Below, piece after piece: positions 1 through 7,586 of a DNA stretch of 24,158 nucleotides; position 1 is the stretch's first letter, and the number at the start of each line of letters is the position of its first letter. Origin of the DNA: an uncultured Bacilli bacterium (GTDB lineage Bacteria; Bacillota_I; Bacilli_A; RF39; UBA660); contig CALVVP010000022.1 of assembly GCA_944363895.1 (NCBI GenBank), forward strand, positions 1 through 24,158, written 5' to 3'. A program made the translations under genes and the position numbers. The notes under the pieces are model-generated. The model was not told the origin of the DNA. It saw only the letters and a program-made list of their open reading frames with translations, and did not search any database.

Positions 1-244
1 AATGAGTAAAAATGTCATGCTTTATTAAACCCAAAAATTAGCGAAAATGTCAGTACCAATTTTTATGAAATTAGTCAAAAATGAGCAAAAATGTCATGTT
101 GACATTTCTTAATTATATTTTATAATATTTATTATTACTTGGGGAGATAAGGCAATGCTGGGGAGCAACCTGAGCAATCAAGTAATGCTATACAAAAAAG
201 ATATATTTCTTTTTTTGGAAGCCCAGAGCGATAAACCCTGGGGT

Positions 245-261
245 TTGGGGCAAAGCCCCAA
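245..261 (-). other. GC-rich hairpin directly after the transposase stop
   Basis: TTGGGGC and GCCCCAA form a perfect 7-bp stem with a 3-base loop, immediately 3' of the transposase stop codon. No U-run follows on the - strand, so this is not a textbook terminator; it may still stop transcription or protect the mRNA end. The surrounding stretch 140-261 is noticeably richer in G runs (GGGG at four places) than the rest of the window. I see no gene in 1-261. Confidence 0.5.
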
Positions 262-1626
262 TTATTTATATTTTTTGAGCATCATATTTTGCCTCCAAGG
301 ATGATTCATCGGAGGAACATATTTATGATGTTCTTTTTTTTCTGTTTCGATTTCACTTTCTTTTTTCATAACAGAGTCTCGATTTTCTATTTCAGTTAAC
401 TGATAGTAATGATTTTCTATTTCACCCCAAAATTCTCCATCATAATTAATTATCATAATACACTTAGTTCCTTTAGAAAAGCAAGTTACTTCTCCGGTTT
501 CGGGATTGACAGGTATATAATATTTATAATTATTACTTATACATGATGCGTTATCTATTATTTTATCTTTTTTTTCAGAGATAATTAATTTTAGTTCTTC
601 TTCCGTATATGTGTTTTTCTTCATCAATGATTTGTTTTTATCTATTGCATAAGAAAATCTTTTGTTCATTTTTGGAATAAAAACATTATTTAAATAATCA
701 TTAGCTTTATCAATGTCAGTAATTCCTTCATGCCTTAGTTCAGCAATTAATCTGTTTTTAAACGTTTCATTTTCTCTTTCAACATGTGCCTTAGCAGTTG
801 GAACACTTGTAGTTACTAATGTAATATTTAATTTTTCACATACTTTACCAAATTGAGTTAAAAACTTCTTTCTATCTACTTCTTTTACATTATTAGCAAT
901 GAATGTGCTACGATTATCCGTTTTTATTTTAGCTGGTATTCCATAATTAATTATGATATGAAATAATAAAACATAATAGCCTCTAGTTATTTCTTCAAAT
1001 TCAAACCATCCAAATAAAACTTTCTTAGTTGCTTTATCAACAGCGAGATGTAAGTATGATACGATATCGCCAAACCATATTTTTTCACACGCATCCATTT
1101 GAACTTCTTGACCAAAAACATACAAATTGCTTGATCTTCTAGTATGTGCTTTTTCATAAGATATTATTCTCGATTGATATAAATCGACCTTTTTACTTGA
1201 TAGATTATCTTCTTTATTTGATTGTATATCTTTAATAGCTTCTTTATATGCTTTTAGTGTTTTTTTGTTTGCAATGGGCGATATAATATCATCTCTTGTA
1301 AATGTCTTTAACATAGTATCGTATGATATATCATATTTACCAAAAACAAAGTCTTCATAAAAATGTTTAAAATTAAAATCATAGAATTCTGTAAGATATA
1401 ATTCTTCTAACTCCTTAATTAATTTGTCATTTTTTTTATTTAAACTATGTTTACCATGATTACCATGAATAAATCCTTCTTCGCCTTGTTCTTTAAAAAT
1501 TTTCTTTAATCTATACACCTGCCTTTCTGTTAGATTTAATAGTTGCATCGATTCTTTTATTGTAATTTTTTTCGATACTAAGCTTGAAATAATTTCATAT
1601 TTATTTTTCTCGTATTCTTTTAACAT
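262..1626 (-). CDS. ISNCY-family (IS1202-like) DDE transposase
   Basis: This protein of 454 residues should cut and join the ends of the surrounding insertion sequence. A helix-turn-helix lies in the first 55 residues (KESMQLLNLTERQVYRLKKI), typical of families that begin with a Helix-turn-helix and continue into a retroviral-integrase-like rve domain. The acidic catalytic residues are visible in order: D in QMDACEKIWFG, D in IKTDNRSTF, and E in AHVERENETFKNRL. The closest remembered pattern is the ISNCY/IS1202 group, which shares the TDNR and AKxxVER motifs. Length is normal and no frameshift is seen, so the enzyme may be active. The start ATG at 1624-1626 follows GAGGAGG with a short spacer, and that ribosome site lies in the 3' arm of a strong hairpin (1630-1660) that could limit translation from read-through transcripts. 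Confidence 0.88.
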   Translation of the reverse strand: MLKEYEKNKYEIISSLVSKKITIKESMQLLNLTERQVYRLKKIFKEQGEEGFIHGNHGKHSLNKKNDKLIKELEELYLTEFYDFNFKHFYEDFVFGKYDISYDTMLKTFTRDDIISPIANKKTLKAYKEAIKDIQSNKEDNLSSKKVDLYQSRIISYEKAHTRRSSNLYVFGQEVQMDACEKIWFGDIVSYLHLAVDKATKKVLFGWFEFEEITRGYYVLLFHIIINYGIPAKIKTDNRSTFIANNVKEVDRKKFLTQFGKVCEKLNITLVTTSVPTAKAHVERENETFKNRLIAELRHEGITDIDKANDYLNNVFIPKMNKRFSYAIDKNKSLMKKNTYTEEELKLIISEKKDKIIDNASCISNNYKYYIPVNPETGEVTCFSKGTKCIMIINYDGEFWGEIENHYYQLTEIENRDSVMKKESEIETEKKEHHKYVPPMNHPWRQNMMLKKYK

Positions 1627-1629
1627 TAA

Positions 1630-1660
1630 AATACCTCCTCTTTGAATACGAGGAAGTATT
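1630..1660 (-). promoter_or_regulatory. Hairpin sequestering the transposase ribosome binding site
   Basis: Read on the transposase mRNA, AATACTTCCTC (1660-1650) can pair along all 11 positions, with one G-U wobble, to GAGGAGGTATT (1640-1630). The second arm contains the Shine-Dalgarno sequence of the transposase. The loop is 9 bases. Such sequestration is a known way for insertion sequences to avoid being expressed by read-through from outside promoters; the function here is inferred. Confidence 0.65.
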
Positions 1661-1667
1661 ATAACAA

Positions 1668-1779
1668 ACCACTGACATTTTCACTAATTTTTAATATTTT
1701 TTTTAGTTCTTAATTTCACTGACATTTTCACTAATTTTTGGTTTTAACAAGACATGACATTTTTGCAAATTTTTCACAC
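1668..1779. repeat. Right-end sub-terminal repeats of the insertion sequence
   Basis: Two copies of CACTGACATTTTCACTAATT lie at about 1668 and 1716, exactly 48 bp apart. A related ATGACATTTTTGC copy lies at about 1754. They are inverted relative to the copies at 6-98 on the other side of the transposase. They are probably transposase binding sites. Confidence 0.7.
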
Positions 1780-1787
1780 TTTTTTTA

Positions 1788-1994
1788 TTATTTTAATGAA
1801 TTTTTTAATGTATTTAAGATATATTCGCGACTATTTTCTTCACTATTAGCCCATAATACTTCGAAAAATACCCCTAATCCTGGGAGAGTAATCTCATCTT
1901 TTTTTTCGATTGAAGCTTCAATCGAAGCTTTAATTTCACTTGTATCTGCTCCTTTAAAATTACTTAAAATATGTTTTCTAATATCGATATTCAT
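1788..1994 (-). CDS. sspI: Small acid-soluble spore protein I (SspI)
   Basis: This 68-residue protein matches the minor spore protein SspI of Bacillus nearly end to end in pattern: an MN(I/L)xxRxxI start, an acidic helix with ASIEASIEK, then the hallmark LPGLGVFFEVLWAN and a closing NTLKNSLK. SspI accumulates in the spore core; its detailed function is not well known. The ATG at 1992-1994 is chosen over an upstream TTG because AAAGGA sits about 9 bases before it and because it aligns with the Bacillus start. Its presence points to a spore-forming Bacilli-type organism. The gene stops only about 8 bp from the insertion-sequence end, so the element landed just downstream, perhaps removing the native terminator. 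The codons for the ASIEASIEK stretch form a 22-bp perfect palindrome at 1905-1926. Confidence 0.88.
   Translation of the reverse strand: MNIDIRKHILSNFKGADTSEIKASIEASIEKKDEITLPGLGVFFEVLWANSEENSREYILNTLKNSLK
1905..1926. repeat. 22-bp perfect palindrome inside sspI
   Basis: The 22 bases are identical to their reverse complement, with AAGCTT at the centre. They encode the repeated Ala-Ser-Ile-Glu of SspI. The palindrome may simply result from the repeated peptide and AT-rich codon choice, but it is the longest uninterrupted palindrome I noticed in the window. Confidence 0.8.
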
Positions 1995-2069
1995 AATAAT
2001 CAATTCCTTTCAATTTTATTTTGTCTAAAAATATGCAAAATATGTATTTATTTTTTATGAAAAATATTA

Positions 2070-2075
2070 TATAAT
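2070..2075 (+). promoter_or_regulatory. Possible -10 element for lemA
   Basis: TATAAT lies 20 bp before the lemA start and just ahead of the GGAGG ribosome site. No convincing -35 box is seen upstream in the T-rich stretch, so this is a weak call. Confidence 0.35.
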
Positions 2076-2094
2076 GATATCGGAGGTAGAAAAT

Positions 2095-2658
2095 ATGGAA
2101 GGATGGATGATTGCCCTAATCGTAATTGCGGTTATTGTTGTATTAATATTATTATTTGTTGGAACAACTTATAATAGTTTAGTTGTTTTAAGAAATAAGG
2201 TCAAAGATCAATGGGCACAAATTGATGTATTATTAAAAAGAAGAGCGGATTTAATTCCTAATTTGGTTGAAACAGTTAAAGGTTATGCTACACATGAAAG
2301 TGAGACTTTAGAAAATGTAATTGCTGCAAGAAATAAATTTGTGGGCGCTAAAACAACTGAAGAAGAAATTAAAGCTGATGGTGAATTATCACGAGCTTTA
2401 GGTAGACTTATGGCTGTAGCTGAAGCTTATCCTGATTTAAAAGCTAATACTAATTTTATCGATTTACAAAATAATTTAAAAGAATCAGAAGATAAGATTC
2501 AATATGCTAGACAATTTTATAATGATGCGGTACTTAATTATAAAAACAAATTAGAAGTTTTTCCGTCAAATATTGTTGCTTCATTATTCAAATTTAAACC
2601 AGAAGCCTTTTTCGAAATTGATGAAGCTTCTAAAGAAGCACCAAAAGTACAATTTTAA
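2095..2658 (+). CDS. lemA: LemA family membrane protein
   Basis: LemA proteins are small membrane-anchored helical proteins found throughout bacteria; their biochemical role is poorly defined. Here an N-terminal membrane helix (about residues 4-24, WMIALIVIAVIVVLILLFVG) is followed by the family signature: NSLVVLRNKVKDQWAQIDVL, then RRADLIPNLVETVKGYA, and near the end YNDAVLNYKNKLEVFPSN. Length (187 residues) is normal. The start at 2095 follows GGAGG (2082-2086) with good spacing; an upstream in-frame ATG at 2074 lacks a ribosome site. It is directly followed by a DUF2207 gene, a pairing common in Bacillota, suggesting a shared envelope function. Confidence 0.92.
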   Translation: MEGWMIALIVIAVIVVLILLFVGTTYNSLVVLRNKVKDQWAQIDVLLKRRADLIPNLVETVKGYATHESETLENVIAARNKFVGAKTTEEEIKADGELSRALGRLMAVAEAYPDLKANTNFIDLQNNLKESEDKIQYARQFYNDAVLNYKNKLEVFPSNIVASLFKFKPEAFFEIDEASKEAPKVQF

Positions 2659-2681
2659 GCTTACATCAAGTAAGCTTTTTT
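2657..2681 (+). terminator. Hairpin with U-run between lemA and the DUF2207 gene
   Basis: AAGCTTAC and GTAAGCTT form an 8-bp stem with a 5-base loop followed by TTTT. It starts inside the lemA stop codon and ends just before the next ribosome site (GGAGG 2682-2686). It probably acts as a partial terminator or mRNA-processing element that lowers expression of the downstream gene relative to lemA. Confidence 0.7.
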
Positions 2682-2691
2682 GGAGGTTTTA

Positions 2692-4557
2692 ATGAAAAAA
2701 ATAATTTTTATTATTGCTTTTTTCTTTTTTATACCAATTGCTTTAGCTGACTATAAAGTAACTAATTATCGCGTTGATTTAACTATTTTAGAAAATGGTG
2801 ATATAAGAGTTATTGAAGCTTTTCAAATGGAAGGCGTTTATAATGGCTATGAGCGAATAGTAAATTATAAAAATAACTATTATGGCTATAAAGGTGATTT
2901 ATTAGCCAGTGTCGATAAAAATCTTTATAATGGTAGTGGTTTAAAATTAAATGAAGTAAGAGCAATCAACTATTTGCCTGATGTTTTAATGGAAGAACTA
3001 CAAGAAGAAGGGGATTTATTTACTTTAGTTGATCAAGCTTTTAAAGGTGATCATAGTGTTTATACGATAACTGAAACTGAAAATGGTGAAATTTATAAAA
3101 TTTATAATCCTAGTCGGATGAATAAGGATTTTTATTTAGATTACACTTTAGAGAATATGATTATCAATCATGAAGATGTTGCCGAATTAGCTATGTATTT
3201 ATTTACTGATTTAGCTGAAGTAATCGATAATTTTGAATTAACTATCCATATTCCAGGCAATCAAGAAAACTTAAGAATTTGGACGCATGGTGGACAAGCA
3301 CAAACTGAATATCTTGATGAAGAGACAGTTTTAATTAAAATTACATCGTTAAATAAAGATACTTCTTTGGACTTTCGATTAATTTTTGATAATAATATTG
3401 TAAATACTAATAAGACAACTGAAGAAACTGTTTTAGAAAAAATAGTTGCTTTAGAAGCAAATTTAGATTTGGAAGTGATCGATCCTAAAGATGAAGAATA
3501 CAATCAATTACGAGAAGAAGCTTATAACAGCGTTAACAATGTGGAAAATAGTTATAATTGGGATGACTATAATATTGCCTTTGAAAGGGTTTCTAATTTA
3601 CGAGAAACAGATGAATTAAAAACCGAATTATTGATAAGATTAATGAATATTGAACCCAAAATTGAAAGAAGAGAAGAATTTTTAAAAGTTATTCTAACTA
3701 GTATTATTACTATCTGGATTATCGGTTTAATTATTATTTTATACCAGATTTATAAAAAATATAATCATCAAGTAACAGTTGAAGATTTTAAATTAAACAA
3801 AGATATCAATCCGTTTAAAATCGGTTATTTATTGAGAAAAAAAATAACTAATGATGATTTAGTCGCTTCTTTCCTTTATTTAATTGCTAATAAAACTATA
3901 AGTTTTGATGAAAAAAGAAGAATTTTAAAAAGAAACAAAAGCAACAATTTATCAGCATCAGCTAGTGAAGAAAAAATGCTTAAGATGTTTTTTAATAATC
4001 AAAATAAGTTAAGTTTAGAAGAAGTAGTTTATTATGCGCAAGAAGAATTTGATGAATTTTTAAAAAATTATTCTAATTGGCTTAATTTTGCTACTGAAGA
4101 AGCTGAAGCAGAAAACTATTATGAAAATTTATTAGTCTTTAAAATTGTAGGAATTGTTTATTGTGTGATTGGGATATTTTTAGGCGCTTTTCTAATTAAT
4201 CAAAATACTTATTTTTCTTCGATTATTATTATTGTTTTAGCTTTTATTTTCTTACTTTATTTTATCTTCCTTCGGAAAAGAACTGTTAATGGCTTGAAGG
4301 AATATTTTAAATATTTTAAGGTAAAAAAAACATTAATTAAAGGTGATATATCTATTCTAAACGCTGATAGCGATTATTATTTGATGTATGCTAATAGTAT
4401 GGGATGTTTTAATAAATTGGTTAAAAGAATGGATAATAAAGAAGTATTTCGAGCTAAGACGATTAGAGAAACTATTATTTTAACGATAAAAAAAGCTTAT
4501 GAAGCCCGCGATGATATGCATAATAAATATGCCTCTGTCACCATAAAAAGAAACTAA
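2692..4557 (+). CDS. DUF2207 domain-containing membrane protein
   Basis: This 621-residue protein fits the DUF2207 family: a signal peptide (residues 1-19, ending IPIALA), an extracellular beta-rich domain opening with YKVTNYRVDLTILENGDIRV and including a YNGYERIVNY-type segment, a membrane helix at about 331-353, a cytosolic stretch beginning NPFKIGYLLRKKITNDDLVASFLYL, and two further helices at about 480-527. The C-terminal region carries the usual YLMYANSMGC-type segment. Function is unknown in the family. The gene follows lemA across a hairpin and is likely co-expressed with it. The ATG at 2692 follows GGAGG with 5 bases spacing and begins a proper signal peptide; an in-frame TTG at 2680 would spoil it. 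Confidence 0.85.
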   Translation: MKKIIFIIAFFFFIPIALADYKVTNYRVDLTILENGDIRVIEAFQMEGVYNGYERIVNYKNNYYGYKGDLLASVDKNLYNGSGLKLNEVRAINYLPDVLMEELQEEGDLFTLVDQAFKGDHSVYTITETENGEIYKIYNPSRMNKDFYLDYTLENMIINHEDVAELAMYLFTDLAEVIDNFELTIHIPGNQENLRIWTHGGQAQTEYLDEETVLIKITSLNKDTSLDFRLIFDNNIVNTNKTTEETVLEKIVALEANLDLEVIDPKDEEYNQLREEAYNSVNNVENSYNWDDYNIAFERVSNLRETDELKTELLIRLMNIEPKIERREEFLKVILTSIITIWIIGLIIILYQIYKKYNHQVTVEDFKLNKDINPFKIGYLLRKKITNDDLVASFLYLIANKTISFDEKRRILKRNKSNNLSASASEEKMLKMFFNNQNKLSLEEVVYYAQEEFDEFLKNYSNWLNFATEEAEAENYYENLLVFKIVGIVYCVIGIFLGAFLINQNTYFSSIIIIVLAFIFLLYFIFLRKRTVNGLKEYFKYFKVKKTLIKGDISILNADSDYYLMYANSMGCFNKLVKRMDNKEVFRAKTIRETIILTIKKAYEARDDMHNKYASVTIKRN

Positions 4558-4581
4558 TGTTTTGGCATTAGCTTCTTTTTT
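4549..4581. terminator. Bidirectional terminator between DUF2207 gene and the - strand coat-like gene
   Basis: GAAACTAATG and CATTAGCTTC form a 10-bp stem (one A-C mismatch on +, a G-U wobble on -) around a 6-base loop, with T runs on both sides. It overlaps the stop of the + gene and immediately follows the stop of the - gene, serving both. Confidence 0.85.
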
Positions 4582-4846
4582 ACATCATTTGATAATTTGA
4601 AGTATTGTAAGAATTGTTGGAATTAATTATTCCTTCAAGGGTACTTAAGCGTTTTTCAAGATTGGATATTCTCGTTAAAATATCAGCTTGATTATCGCTT
4701 GCGGTCTGATAATTCATATTTTGAAATGGCATAGTTTGTGATTGGTAAGGCATTGGATTAGGAACTGGCATTAATGGCATAACTGGGAATTGTCCGGCCA
4801 TATTGTACATTGGCGTCATCCCACCACAATTTCGATCTTTTTTCAT
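4580..4846 (-). CDS. Small Met/Pro/Gln-rich protein, possible spore coat component
   Basis: I do not recognise a named family. The 88-residue product has a basic start with one cysteine (KKDRNCGG), a Met/Pro/Gln/Asn-rich middle (PVMPLMPVPNPMPYQSQ), then a short amphipathic heptad segment (ADILTRISNLEKRLSTLEGI) that could form a coiled coil, and an Asn/Ser/Tyr-rich tail. No signal peptide or membrane helix is seen. A strong ribosome site (AAAGGAGG) precedes the ATG. Upstream, AC-N16-CATATAAT resembles a sigma-K promoter, the same spacing as found before the yjcZ-like pair at 10738. Composition plus promoter suggest a protein of the spore surface made in the mother cell; this is inference. Confidence 0.6.
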   Translation of the reverse strand: MKKDRNCGGMTPMYNMAGQFPVMPLMPVPNPMPYQSQTMPFQNMNYQTASDNQADILTRISNLEKRLSTLEGIINSNNSYNTSNYQMM

Positions 4847-4868
4847 AATTTCCTCCTTTATCTAATTA

Positions 4869-4894
4869 ATTATATGCTTTAGATTAAATTTGGT
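4869..4894 (-). promoter_or_regulatory. Sigma-K-like promoter for the Met/Pro-rich gene
   Basis: On the - strand, AC (4894-4893), 16 bases, then CATATAAT (4876-4869). The Bacillus sigma-K pattern is AC, 16-17 bases, CATA-N3-T. The region overlaps the divergent trmB promoter area. The match is short, so the support is moderate. Confidence 0.45.
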
Positions 4895-4895
4895 G

Positions 4896-4901
4896 TATAA
4901 T
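4896..4901 (+). promoter_or_regulatory. Likely -10 element for trmB
   Basis: TATAAT lies 16 bp before the trmB start, giving a very short leader that still holds AGGTGA. The -35 region is poor. Confidence 0.4.
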
Positions 4902-4917
4902 TGAATTAGGTGAAATT

Positions 4918-5565
4918 ATGCGATTAAGAAATATAAAAAATGCACAAGATATAATAAGTAAAAGTAAATATGTGGTTTTAAATCCTAAAGAATATCGTGG
5001 GAAAATGCAACAATTGTTTAAAAACAATAATAAAATCGAAGTTGAAATAGGCATGGGGAAAGGGGATTTTATTATTAATAAAGCGCGATTAAATCCTAAT
5101 ATTAATTTTATTGGTATTGAAAAGTATGCGAGTGTTTTAGTTAAAGCGGTAAAAAAATTAGAAAATGTCGAATTAAATAATTTAAAAATTATGAATATCG
5201 ACGCTGATACAATCGATGAAGTTTTTGCTAGTGAAATCGATCAAATATATTTGAATTTTTCTGATCCGTGGCCGAAAAAGAAACATGCTAATAGAAGACT
5301 TACTAGCCCCTTATTTTTAGATAAATATGATAAGATATTTAAAAATGACAAAGTTATTGAAATGAAAACGGATAATAGAAATTTATTTGAATATTCTTTA
5401 GTTACTTTAAGTCAAAAAAAATATTTGTTTGAGGAAATAAAATTAGATTTATATACTGATTTAAATGCAGATAATATTCAAACCGAATATGAGAAAAAAT
5501 TTGTCAGTTTAGGCTTGCCAATTTATAAATTAAAAGCCAGATGTCAAATTGATAAAAAAAACTAA
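4918..5565 (+). CDS. trmB: tRNA (guanine-N7-)-methyltransferase
   Basis: TrmB uses S-adenosylmethionine to methylate guanine 46 in the variable loop of many tRNAs. The 215-residue protein shows the family order: the SAM-binding motif EVEIGMGKGDF (residues 41-51), the acidic ribose-binding IGIEKYASVL, then the diagnostic LNFSDPWPKKKHANRRL (112-128) with its DPWPKKRH-like core. Length is typical of single-domain bacterial TrmB. It starts with ATG after AGGTGA and stands between a divergent coat-like gene and a separately promoted lipoprotein gene, so it is probably monocistronic. No terminator hairpin is obvious after it. Confidence 0.95.
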   Translation: MRLRNIKNAQDIISKSKYVVLNPKEYRGKMQQLFKNNNKIEVEIGMGKGDFIINKARLNPNINFIGIEKYASVLVKAVKKLENVELNNLKIMNIDADTIDEVFASEIDQIYLNFSDPWPKKKHANRRLTSPLFLDKYDKIFKNDKVIEMKTDNRNLFEYSLVTLSQKKYLFEEIKLDLYTDLNADNIQTEYEKKFVSLGLPIYKLKARCQIDKKN

Positions 5566-5572
5566 AATAAAA

Positions 5573-5602
5573 TTGCCAAAATATTGTAAAATTTGTTATA
5601 AT
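5573..5602 (+). promoter_or_regulatory. Vegetative promoter for the lipoprotein operon
   Basis: TTGCCA (5573-5578), 18 bases, TATAAT (5597-5602). The leader to the ATG at 5624 is about 15 bases and carries AGGTG. Confidence 0.65.
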
Positions 5603-5623
5603 ATATATGAGTAGGTGAATCGT

Positions 5624-6223
5624 ATGAAAAAAATAATTCTCCTTTGTTGTCTACTTTTATTAGCTGGTTGTTCGGTAGTTAGGATCGATACTAGTAATGT
5701 TGATAATATAATAAGCGTTGTTTTATCTAAAAACAATGATTTATATAATCAGATTGGTAAAGGATATAAGTATTATGTTCCAAGAGGTGTATCTTATATC
5801 GATACTAATGATTATAATGATGTTTTATATTCCGATGGTATTTATTATTATTTATATATCGATGTTGTTAGTTATTATTATAAAGTGGAAAAAGAATATG
5901 AAGAAAATCCTGATGCTTACTATTCTAAAAAAATTGATATTAATGGTAAACAAGGATATTTAGAGATAAATGAACAAGATAACGGTCAATATTTTATTGA
6001 ATTTATGTATAATTATGCCAAGATGGAAGTTGAAGCTAATTATGAGGATATTAATGATATTGTGTTGAATACATCTTATATTTTATCGACCGTTAAATTT
6101 AACGATAATGTAATTAAAGTTATTTTAGATGAAGAATTTTTAGTAAGTGAAGAAAAATATGATATCTTTACTTCTAAAAAAGAGACAGATGACTTTTTAA
6201 AATTGGAACCGGAGGGTGAATGA
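5624..6223 (+). CDS. Hypothetical lipoprotein
   Basis: The product (199 residues) begins with a lipoprotein signal, KKIILLCCLLLLAGC, with cysteine at about residue 16 as the lipidation site, so it should be anchored on the outer face of the membrane. The rest is tyrosine- and aspartate-rich with alternating beta-type segments (YYYLYIDVVSYYYKVEKEYE) and I recognise no named domain. It is the first gene of a tight operon: the next gene starts one base after its stop. The ATG at 5624 fits AGGTG spacing; an upstream GTG at 5615 would disrupt the signal. The function is unknown; an envelope role is inferred from the neighbours. Confidence 0.8.
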   Translation: MKKIILLCCLLLLAGCSVVRIDTSNVDNIISVVLSKNNDLYNQIGKGYKYYVPRGVSYIDTNDYNDVLYSDGIYYYLYIDVVSYYYKVEKEYEENPDAYYSKKIDINGKQGYLEINEQDNGQYFIEFMYNYAKMEVEANYEDINDIVLNTSYILSTVKFNDNVIKVILDEEFLVSEEKYDIFTSKKETDDFLKLEPEGE

Positions 6224-6224
6224 T

Positions 6225-6899
6225 ATGGGGTTACTTGATAAAATGAAAAGTTTGTTTACTGATGAAATTGAAGAACCAATTAAAAGCGAAGTAATTCAAG
6301 TGGAGATACCAGCGCCAGCGAAAGAAAGCGTAAAACAAGAAACTGAATTACCTAAAAAAGAACCAATAGAACCAAAAGAGGAAAAAAGTACACCAATATT
6401 TTTTGATGACGATTATTTTAAAGAATTAGAGCAACCAAAAAAAGAAGTTAAATCTAGTTATTTAAAAGAACAGACTAAAGTAAAAGAAGAAAAAAAACAT
6501 TTTAAACCAACGCCAATTATTTCACCAGTATATGGTGTTTTAGATAAAAACTATAATAAAGAGGATATTGCTCAAAAAAAAGATGTACCAATTACTTATA
6601 CTAGTACACGAATCTCAATTGATGAAGTAAGAAAAAAAGCTTACGGTACTTTAGAGGATGAACTAGAAAGTACTTTAGTTGGCAATAATTCGATTCTGTT
6701 TAACGATGAAACGAAAGATGCGGATTTATTTGATGAATTAATCGATAAAACTAAAGAAGTCAAAGAAGAGCCGATTAATATTATCGATGATGATATTAAT
6801 ATGATCGATGAAGAAATGACGACTAAGAAAGAAGAACCCATTACAGAAAGTGAGTTGTTTGATTTAATCGATAGTATGTATGAGAAAGGAGATCAATAA
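6225..6899 (+). CDS. Acidic low-complexity protein of unknown function
   Basis: I do not recognise this 224-residue protein. It starts with a short amphipathic segment (GLLDKMKSLF) and is then dominated by Glu, Lys, Asp and Pro (for example ETELPKKEPIEPKEEKS), which suggests a mostly disordered cytosolic protein. A more ordered stretch near residues 120-145 contains ITYTSTRISIDEVRKKAYG. No membrane helix or signal peptide is seen. A strong GGAGG (6211-6215) precedes the ATG at 6225. The gene follows the lipoprotein stop by one base, and its own stop overlaps the next start by one base, so translation is probably coupled. It could be a scaffold at the membrane or division site, but that is a guess. 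Confidence 0.75.
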   Translation: MGLLDKMKSLFTDEIEEPIKSEVIQVEIPAPAKESVKQETELPKKEPIEPKEEKSTPIFFDDDYFKELEQPKKEVKSSYLKEQTKVKEEKKHFKPTPIISPVYGVLDKNYNKEDIAQKKDVPITYTSTRISIDEVRKKAYGTLEDELESTLVGNNSILFNDETKDADLFDELIDKTKEVKEEPINIIDDDINMIDEEMTTKKEEPITESELFDLIDSMYEKGDQ

Positions 6900-7186
6900 T
6901 GGTAATTGATGTAAAAGACTTTTTTATAGTAATATTATTTTTAACTTTGATTATACTAGTAATAACGACGACGGTTGCAATGGTTAAGGTTATTAAAACT
7001 TTAAATAAAGTTAATAATATCATCGATAATGTTGATACTAAAGTTAATAAATTAAACGGCTTATTTGATATGATCGATAATACAACTGATGTCATTAATT
7101 CATTTAGTGATCGGATTGCATCTAGTATTGCTAACGGAATTAATTGGCTATTAAATAGAAAAAAGAAAGGTGATAATGATGAGTAA
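6899..7186 (+). CDS. Small membrane protein (DUF948/YtxG-like)
   Basis: The 95-residue product has one N-terminal membrane helix (DFFIVILFLTLIILVITTTVAMV, residues about 7-29) followed by a helical heptad-like region rich in Val, Asn and Asp (VNNIIDNVDTKVNKLNGLFD). This layout matches DUF948/YtxG-type proteins, which are often encoded next to YtxH proteins in Bacillota, as here. Start and previous stop overlap as TAATG, and its own stop lies inside the first codons of the next gene. The role is unknown; general stress or envelope links are known only for relatives. Confidence 0.7.
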   Translation: MVIDVKDFFIVILFLTLIILVITTTVAMVKVIKTLNKVNNIIDNVDTKVNKLNGLFDMIDNTTDVINSFSDRIASSIANGINWLLNRKKKGDNDE

Positions 7187-7586
7187 GAAAAAAAGTGGTT
7201 TTGGTAAGTTTTTAGCAGGAGCAGCCATTGGGGCTGGATTAGGTGTTTTATTTGCACCTAAAAAAGGTTCAGAAACGAGAAAAGAATTAAAGCAAAAGTT
7301 TGATGAATTATTAGCTAAAGCTAAAGAAATCGATATCGATGAAGTCAAAGAGACAATCGAAAATAAAATTGAAGAAATCAAAGCAGAATTAGAAGATTTA
7401 GATAAAGAAAAAGTTTTGAAAATTGCTAAAAAGAAAGCTAAAGATATCGAAAGTAAAGCTAATGAATTATTAAATTATGCTATTGAAAAAGGAACACCAA
7501 TTTTAGAAAAAACAGCTAATTCTGTCAAAGAAAAAACAATTGAAGTAACTAAACAAATTTTAGCTAAATTAGAAAATGAAAACTAA
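7179..7586 (+). CDS. YtxH domain-containing protein
   Basis: The N-terminus has the YtxH signature: a glycine/alanine-rich hydrophobic segment followed by a basic turn, FLAGAAIGAGLGVLFAPKKGSETRKEL (residues about 10-36, shown here as the motif APKKGSETR after the helix). The rest of the 135 residues is a long charged helix, rich in Lys/Glu/Ile, probably coiled coil. In Bacillus, YtxH relatives are general-stress-associated membrane proteins of unknown activity. The ATG at 7179 fits AAAGG spacing; another ATG is directly in front at 7176. It is the last gene of the operon and is followed by a weak terminator. Confidence 0.82.
   Translation: MSKKKSGFGKFLAGAAIGAGLGVLFAPKKGSETRKELKQKFDELLAKAKEIDIDEVKETIENKIEEIKAELEDLDKEKVLKIAKKKAKDIESKANELLNYAIEKGTPILEKTANSVKEKTIEVTKQILAKLENEN

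Larger units (their letters stand above)
1..1780 (-). mobile_element. ISNCY/IS1202-like insertion sequence (left tip probably outside the window)
   Basis: One transposase gene on the - strand is bracketed by repeated motifs that read inward from each side. On the left, + strand copies of an AAAATGTCA-type motif lie at about 6-19, 33-53 and 80-98. On the right, - strand copies lie at about 1668-1692, 1716-1740 and 1749-1779. The left copy at 33-53 (AAAAATTAGCGAAAATGTCA) matches the right copy at 1716-1740 with a single change. The outermost and next copies are about 35-36 bp apart on both sides, which supports a real element. The right boundary falls near 1780, about 8 bp past the sspI stop. 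The left boundary is at or just before base 1, so no target duplication can be checked. Family assignment rests on the transposase. Confidence 0.8.

Noticed and set aside
140..261. Small RNA or G-quadruplex in the G-rich insertion-sequence flank
   Set aside because: The G runs are widely spaced and only one clear hairpin is visible; no promoter or terminator pair supports an RNA gene.
1738..2028. Open frame on the + strand opposite sspI
   Set aside because: It is an antisense shadow of sspI and crosses the insertion-sequence end; no ribosome site and no family pattern.
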